A stretch of DNA of 64,000 nucleotides from Batillaria attramentaria. Lineage: Eukaryota; Mollusca; Gastropoda; Batillariidae. Below, one piece after another: positions 59,143 to 64,000 of the stretch. The notes under the pieces are model-generated. The model did no database searches and was not told where the DNA came from. It was given only the letters and a program-made list of their open reading frames with translations. The DNA is taken from assembly GCA_018292915.2 (NCBI GenBank), contig JACVVK020000205.1:193501-257500 (forward strand). Direction: 5' to 3'. The translations under genes were made by a program, and so were the position numbers. The stretch's first letter is position 1; each line of letters starts with the position of its first letter.

Positions 59143-59565
59143 GAGGCAAGCGGGATTTTTCCAACCTACGTCGGCTCCTACCCAGAGCGGGTGTGCTATG
59201 GGCCCAATGGGGAGGCTGTTGCCACACAGCCGAGCTTCACCCACTTCACGGGTGCGACTTTTGGGGGGGGGGGAGGGGGGGCTTATGACACGTCTTATGA
59301 TGTGGATGATCACACGGCCGGCACCACAGGTGCCGTAGTTCCCGGGCCTGGTTAATGCCGGGATATTTATGACAGGAAGCGTAGAATGCGGCCCTGTCCC
59401 GCAGTCCCAAACCACACGGACCTCCATACCATCATCTTACCATCATCCTCATCTCCATCATCATGCATAATAAAAATTGCCCCAACTTCCGAGCCCTCCG
59501 TGGATTCCACCCATTGCCAGGGAGGAACACCACTGGAGCCGGCAAAAGAGTTGTGGCAACAAAAA
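59143..59565 (+). mobile_element. SINE family B, lacking the tRNA head
   Basis: Starts at GGAGGCAAGCGGGATTTTTC and follows the 11.5-kb copy closely (GGCTCCTACCCAGAGCGGG, TGGGCCCAATGGGGAGGCTG, CGGCCGGCACC) to the A-rich end. A G-run replaces part of the body near 59265-59280. Confidence 0.88.
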
Positions 59566-59717
59566 GAAAAAAGAAAAAGGAGGGTGGGGGTGGGGGGTGG
59601 GCGTTTACCAACCAAACACCGACTTGTACTAATACGTTACTACAATCTAAAGACGTATATGTATTGCTCATGTTTTAAAATAACGGCTGTAAATGACAGC
59701 AATCGTCGTTGAAATTG

Positions 59718-59912
59718 GGGATCCGGGATAGCCGAATGGTAGAGCGTTGGACTCCCAATGCTCGGGTCGTGAGTTCGAATCCCGGCTGGGGCCGGCCACA
59801 TATTTGCCGTGCTGACCGGCCGACCTTTTACTCGTTGCCCCCATCTTTGATACATCACCCGTACGTGGTGGAAAAGGTCGTAGAGCTCCTAAATACCCAC
59901 CACACCTGTCGT
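59718..59912 (+). mobile_element. tRNA-derived SINE, family A, near full length
   Basis: Head GGGATAGCCGAATGGTAGAG, B box GAGTTCGAATCCCGGC, body and GTGGTGGAAAAGGTCGTAGA tail. Confidence 0.86.
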
Positions 59913-60069
59913 TCGTCGAACCTTTTGAAGCGGCATAGCAAAGGGGAAAAGTCGTCCATTTTAATTAACGTGCTTCCCCCCCCCCCCGCCCCCTTGAGCA
60001 TTGAAAGTCAAACGCCGGTCCACGAGTCACTCATGCCGACTTTCCTCAGACTAGGCAACTACAGTACAG

Positions 60070-60750
60070 GGCCTGCATGTAAAAGTCGGGGTTAAGGAGT
60101 TTAGCCCCGGGTTAGGCAGTGATGTTGCCAGGATTTTTTTCTTCGGCGATTTAGCCGAAACAGCCATGAAAGTTTCGGCTTTTTACAGAAAGTTTCGGCT
60201 CTCTCTGCCGAAGCAGTTTCACAAGTTTTTCGACTAGATTCCCTACTGTTACGTGCTCCCTCCACCTCCATGAATTAAAGATGTTCTGTAGATACATATC
60301 CTCATCGAAAGTTGCGTTTTCTTGGAAATAAGTCCAGCCAGCACAGGAATCTCGCAGAAACGGACATAATCGAGCCGATTCACTCGTGAAAACTTCGGCC
60401 CGGCCAGCCGACATGACAGACAGATTATCGGCTTTTTCAAAAAATAAATAAATAAATAAATAAATAAAAAATCGGCTTTTTGCCGAGATCCGACCCCAAA
60501 CGACATCCCTGGTTAGAGTCAAACCTCGAACTAAACTAGCTCTAGGGTTACAGTTTCTGTTGTTTCTTGTTTTAGATCAGGAAGCGGGTCCATTCCAGCA
60601 AGGTGCCTATGCCGTTGTGAAAGGATTTTTGTCTTTCTTTCTTCGCTTCCTTTTAAATTTAATTTTGTTTTGGGGTTTCTTTTGTCCTAGTCTGGGTTAG
60701 GCCCGTAGCCGTGGGTTAAATTAACCTCGAGTTTTACGTACGGGCCCATA
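60070..60750. mobile_element. Third unit of the foldback/MITE family, split by a nested insertion
   Basis: Ends GGGCCTGCATGTAAAAG and the inverse complement of GGGCCCGTACGTAAAAC. The body matches the units at 57.5-58.1 kb once the insertion at 60117-60510 is removed. It ends only a few bases from the candidate donor at 60751-60757. Confidence 0.82.
60117..60510. mobile_element. hAT-like element nested in a MITE
   Basis: Starts CAGTGATGTTGCCAGG and ends with the inverse complement of CAGGGATGTCGTTTGG. Near-identical flanks (GGTTAGGC, GGTTAGAG) match at 6 of 8 bases, fitting an 8-bp hAT duplication. The interior repeats CGGCTTTTT and TTTCGGCT words and holds an AAAT run (60437-60467). No transposase. 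Confidence 0.75.
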
Positions 60751-60757
60751 TTCTTAC

Positions 60758-60890
60758 CTGGAATTTCCTGAAACCCCGCGCTGTCTCTTCAGTCACCGTC
60801 TACCTGGCTGCACTTTGATTTCCAGGACACAGGACAGTCCGTCTGGAAACTGCACTCAGACGCGAATCACCGTTAATCGCCATGTCTAGC
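60758..60890 (-). other. Candidate 5' UTR exon of the FYVE gene
   Basis: On the minus strand a segment ends TTCCAG/GTAAGAAT, a near-consensus donor. The upstream limit is unknown. It could be the first non-coding exon of the FYVE gene, but no protein signal supports it. Confidence 0.22.
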
Positions 60891-61439
60891 GTTAGTCACG
60901 AGAACAACTCTCCCCGGGCAGCTGTTGATATTATCTATCACACAAACTGTAGAAGGTCACGTGCCCATCTCCGTACGATTCCGCGACGCATTTTTGGCAC
61001 ATTCGACTGTAGACACAGACACGGTGAAATTAAAACAACATCATCGTGTTTTCAGCTCCTGCGTGCAACCCATTCCACACTGACGAAGACTGACAAGGGC
61101 TAGGGAATCGTACACGTATCCACAAATCAACAATAACACAGTGAGAGTCTCTGAGTATGGGACAGATGACTGTGTGAGCCGGCTGTGTGTGTGTAGCACC
61201 AATATGTTACCTCCTGCATCCGAGGGGGAAATCGCATGACACGCACAGCACAGCGACACAGATAATGAATTACTTCTGCTCCGCGTGCATTTGAGTGGTG
61301 TGACGGCTCGTTTTCAACCAGCCCCGGCCGCAACAGGTGCTGGGGCCATCATAAAACGCTGTCCGTGTGTTCTCGTGCAAGTTGGAAACAAACTACACAT
61401 ATTGCTGCATGCTATGATACCTTTCGCCCCACCAGTGTG

Positions 61440-61541
61440 TGTGTTCGGTTTATGATAATAATGAATCGTACTTATATACAGCGCAAATTCTCACAAAGTG
61501 ACTCAATGCGCGCAGTCCCGCACTCATACCAACAAATATGC

Positions 61542-61601
<60 letters not shown>

Positions 61602-61604
61602 GGC

Positions 61605-61700
<96 letters not shown>

Positions 61701-62310
61701 CAGAGGAAGTAAGCGGAACTAGTCGAAAGCCAGCCGGAACAGATACGTTTTCAAGTCAGACTTGAAACGATCTATGTTCATCACTGAAGTCTCTCAGACT
61801 GGCAGGTAGTGCGTTCCAGAGTGACGGGGCAGCGAAGCTAAAAGCGCGCTCGCCTACTGTCTTGAGGTTTCGGCGAGGAACTTTCAAAAGTTTTTCAGAC
61901 GAAGAACGAAGAGTGCGTGCTGTTTGGTGGACTGTCAGTGAGGGAGTTTGAAAGCCGGGTAGGTCGGAAGAGTTTCTTCAAAAAAGCGAAATGCCAGTGT
62001 GCAGATTTTGCAGAATTATAAATATGCGGGATGCGAAATTTCACTGGCAGCCACTGAAATTGCCGCAGCAAGGGTGTGTGATACAGTCGGGGTTTTTTTT
62101 TTCTTTCCTTTTCTTTTTCAAAATCACCCGTGCCGCGCTGTTTTGCACAAGCTGGAGACGGTATATCTGTTCTGCTGGCAGACCAGTCAACACCGAATTA
62201 CCAAAGTTCCCTCAATCGAAATCAGACTTCTCCATGAGCAAAGATCTTCCCGTGTTGGTACGTTCAATCGGAGTTGTCAAATCGAACGTACTAGTTACGT
62301 AGTTGTGGTT
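61440..62310 (-). mobile_element. CR1/L2-type LINE 3' part: RT C-terminal domain and tail
   Basis: The minus strand reads GLPAEQIYRLQLVQNSAARV, a degraded middle, ERAFSFAAPSLWNALPASLR-like sequence across frameshifts, and [16 protein letters not shown] long CA/GT run (61543-61697) and a GCGCTGTATATAAG plus ATTATTATC end at about 61450-61475 follow. An A-rich insertion near 62085-62115 and several frameshifts show it is dead. Confidence 0.8.
61543..61697. repeat. Interrupted (CA)n microsatellite, about 155 bp
   Basis: CA run with CGGCACACGC and CGCG interruptions, inside the LINE 3' region. Confidence 0.96.
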
Positions 62311-62389
62311 GTAGTTAACATGGGATTTTCCTGCCTTTCCCCTCTGCTGTACCGCGACATACGACATTGGATCCTGGTGTGTGTGTGTG

Positions 62390-62425
<36 letters not shown>

Positions 62426-62530
62426 CTCCATGACCTTCCAGACCAGGCCGGAGTGTTGCATCGTTTTACAAGTGGCGGTGTGACTGATGGGAATACTGTC
62501 CGGCAGGGTAATAAGAGTTAGCTCCCGTAG
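62426..62530 (-). other. Possible exon, unassigned
   Basis: The minus frame reads LTLITLPDSIPISHTATCKT then MQHSGLVWKVME, ending ATGGAG/GTACAC. Codon texture is better than the surroundings, but the acceptor is poor and no family is recognised. Confidence 0.2.
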
Positions 62531-62649
62531 GCCGTTTGTAGTGATGAAATGTTTTGTTGTTGTTTTTTGTTTTCGTTTTTGTTGTGTTGTTGATGATATT
62601 GTTCTTTTTCTGGCCGGGGATTTCCGGGATTGCAATACACGACACGACA

Positions 62650-64000
62650 TACTAATGTTGTAAGTCTGAAAGTGTTTATAGGGAGTTGCAGCAGTTTGTA
62701 TTGTCGGGGGACAAATTTATCGAAACAGTATGTACGATTACCCACTGAGCTATACTGAGGACCCGCCCAAATCTAAGCAAAGACAACCCAAAATATATTG
62801 GCGGGCCAAGCTGTATGTAGGCTGTTCGCTCCCTTCTCCCCCCCCCCCCCCCCCCCTCCTTTTTATACGCACACACGTATAACCAAACATCCACAACCGG
62901 TATACTTGAAAGAAAAGTCTTGCAGGAATAGCATGAATAACACTGCGGTAAGTGGGTTCACACTTGTGTCAAGTGGCTTTTGTAAGACCTTTGACGTCAA
63001 TACACTTCTGTAAGTAGCAGCGGAAACCAGCGCCTTCAGAGAGCAAGGGGCCATAGCTTAATCACGTTCCTTTGCCGCAGTCGACTACTTCCGAAAAGGG
63101 GGTTATTTTCAACGTATAATGCGCAGTCTGCAGTGGCAGGCAGTTCTAGTACTCACATGCTTTCAGTTTGAAATGACCCCGATATCAATCGGTAAGTTAT
63201 ATGCATAACAGTTTTCTTGTCGTGAACTTAAGCTTTCTTTCAAGTCATGTACACTGTTAGGCCGTGGGCCAGAGGCCTCTAAAAGGCCTAGTTTTTGAGT
63301 TTTTTTTTCAAATTTGTGCAAATCACAAAATTTTAAGTGTCCCTAAATGTAAATTTCACGCTGATTTCAAATCTGAAGAGATCCCAAACGTAAGTATGCG
63401 CACTACTTCAGAAAATGAGGGACAAGTCTGTGATGACCCTTCATAAGAAGTATCAATACTGTGATGTTTTGTGGCTGCAAATGATGCACTATTCTATTCA
63501 AAACAATCTGTCTTGTCCCTTTTGCCTATGACAATATAAACTATACATGATTAGTAAACAAATTTGGTTACTTGCAGGTAGGAAAAATATAAGAGAGATA
63601 ATAAGAAGATAAGAACTTTATTAATCCCCTCAGGAAAATTTATCGTGTACAGCTCTTGATCACATAATACACAGTACAACTATTATGACACAAGAACAAA
63701 ATCTCCATGAAGAAATCAGCCATGCACCCACACGCGCGTCCACCCATCACACACATATATATATGCACCCACACACTTAAGTGACTTATCCATAGTCATA
63801 GCATACACTCTTCTCATGCATACCGCCATGCCACACACCACAAAGTGAAATAACCTGCACACATAATACATACTACATAGTGAAGCTACGTATTATAATT
63901 ACATTATTAAAAACAAATCTACAATTCAGGGGATACTACTATAGTTCATCATAGGCACTGATCTACTGGTGTACGCCTATGTAATTTACACCATGCATCC
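62650..64000. other. Right end, no gene recognised
   Basis: A C-run at 62839-62857, a T-run near 63301, and from about 63598 AAGAACTTTATTAATCCCCT, which resembles a retroelement end seen in many animal genomes. CA-rich stretches occur near 63725-63775. Confidence 0.4.

Noticed and set aside
60151..60522. 123-codon minus-strand frame
   Set aside because: It spans the nested hAT-like element almost exactly and shows no known domain.

Overview
The window is eukaryotic nuclear DNA: genes split into many short exons with GT/AG introns, abundant microsatellites, SINEs, LINE 3' ends and MITEs. The repeat style (tRNA-headed SINEs, LINE ends closing in ATT/ATTT repeats) suggests a lophotrochozoan, most likely a marine mollusc and perhaps a gastropod; the species is inference. 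Splice joins were read by hand from codon phase, splice consensus and remembered protein families.

Three protein-coding genes can be rebuilt. (1) PDCD10 (CCM3), minus strand, 14189 down to 10088: 7 coding exons, 214 aa. (2) CCDC39, the ciliary 96-nm ruler subunit, plus strand, 14657 to 30737: 23 coding exons, 939 aa. These two start head to head, 467 bp apart, so they probably share a bidirectional promoter. (3) A minus-strand gene from 53262 down to 35082: 12 coding exons, about 606 aa, with one canonical FYVE finger and a second, divergent FYVE-like finger. I cannot name it. A 52-nt exon at 57111-57162 may add 9 residues to its N-terminus. CCDC39 and the FYVE gene converge, with stops 4.3 kb apart.

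Layout. 1-4850: repeat-poor, T-rich, no coding exon, ending in a good poly(A) signal; possibly the 3' UTR of a gene outside the window. 5-10 kb: PDCD10 3' flank with two small inverted-repeat elements and a LINE reverse-transcriptase end still open for about 317 codons. 10-14.2 kb: PDCD10. 14.66-30.74 kb: CCDC39, with hAT-like and piggyBac-like MITEs, SINEs and LINE tails in its introns. 30.74-35.08 kb: 3' flanks. 35.08-53.26 kb: the FYVE gene, whose introns hold a pogo/Tigger-like element, a long inverted-repeat element with a THAP-like remnant, a 1.95-kb-spaced duplication and a 150-bp satellite. 53-64 kb: intergenic or 5' flank, with a paralogous segment pair whose differences expose several transposon insertions, nested elements, simple repeats and a minus-strand LINE end.

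The genes do not form one pathway. PDCD10 is a STRIPAK/CCM adaptor, CCDC39 an axonemal coiled coil, and the third protein is probably endosomal by its FYVE finger. The main novelty is the tandem-FYVE protein and the transposon record.
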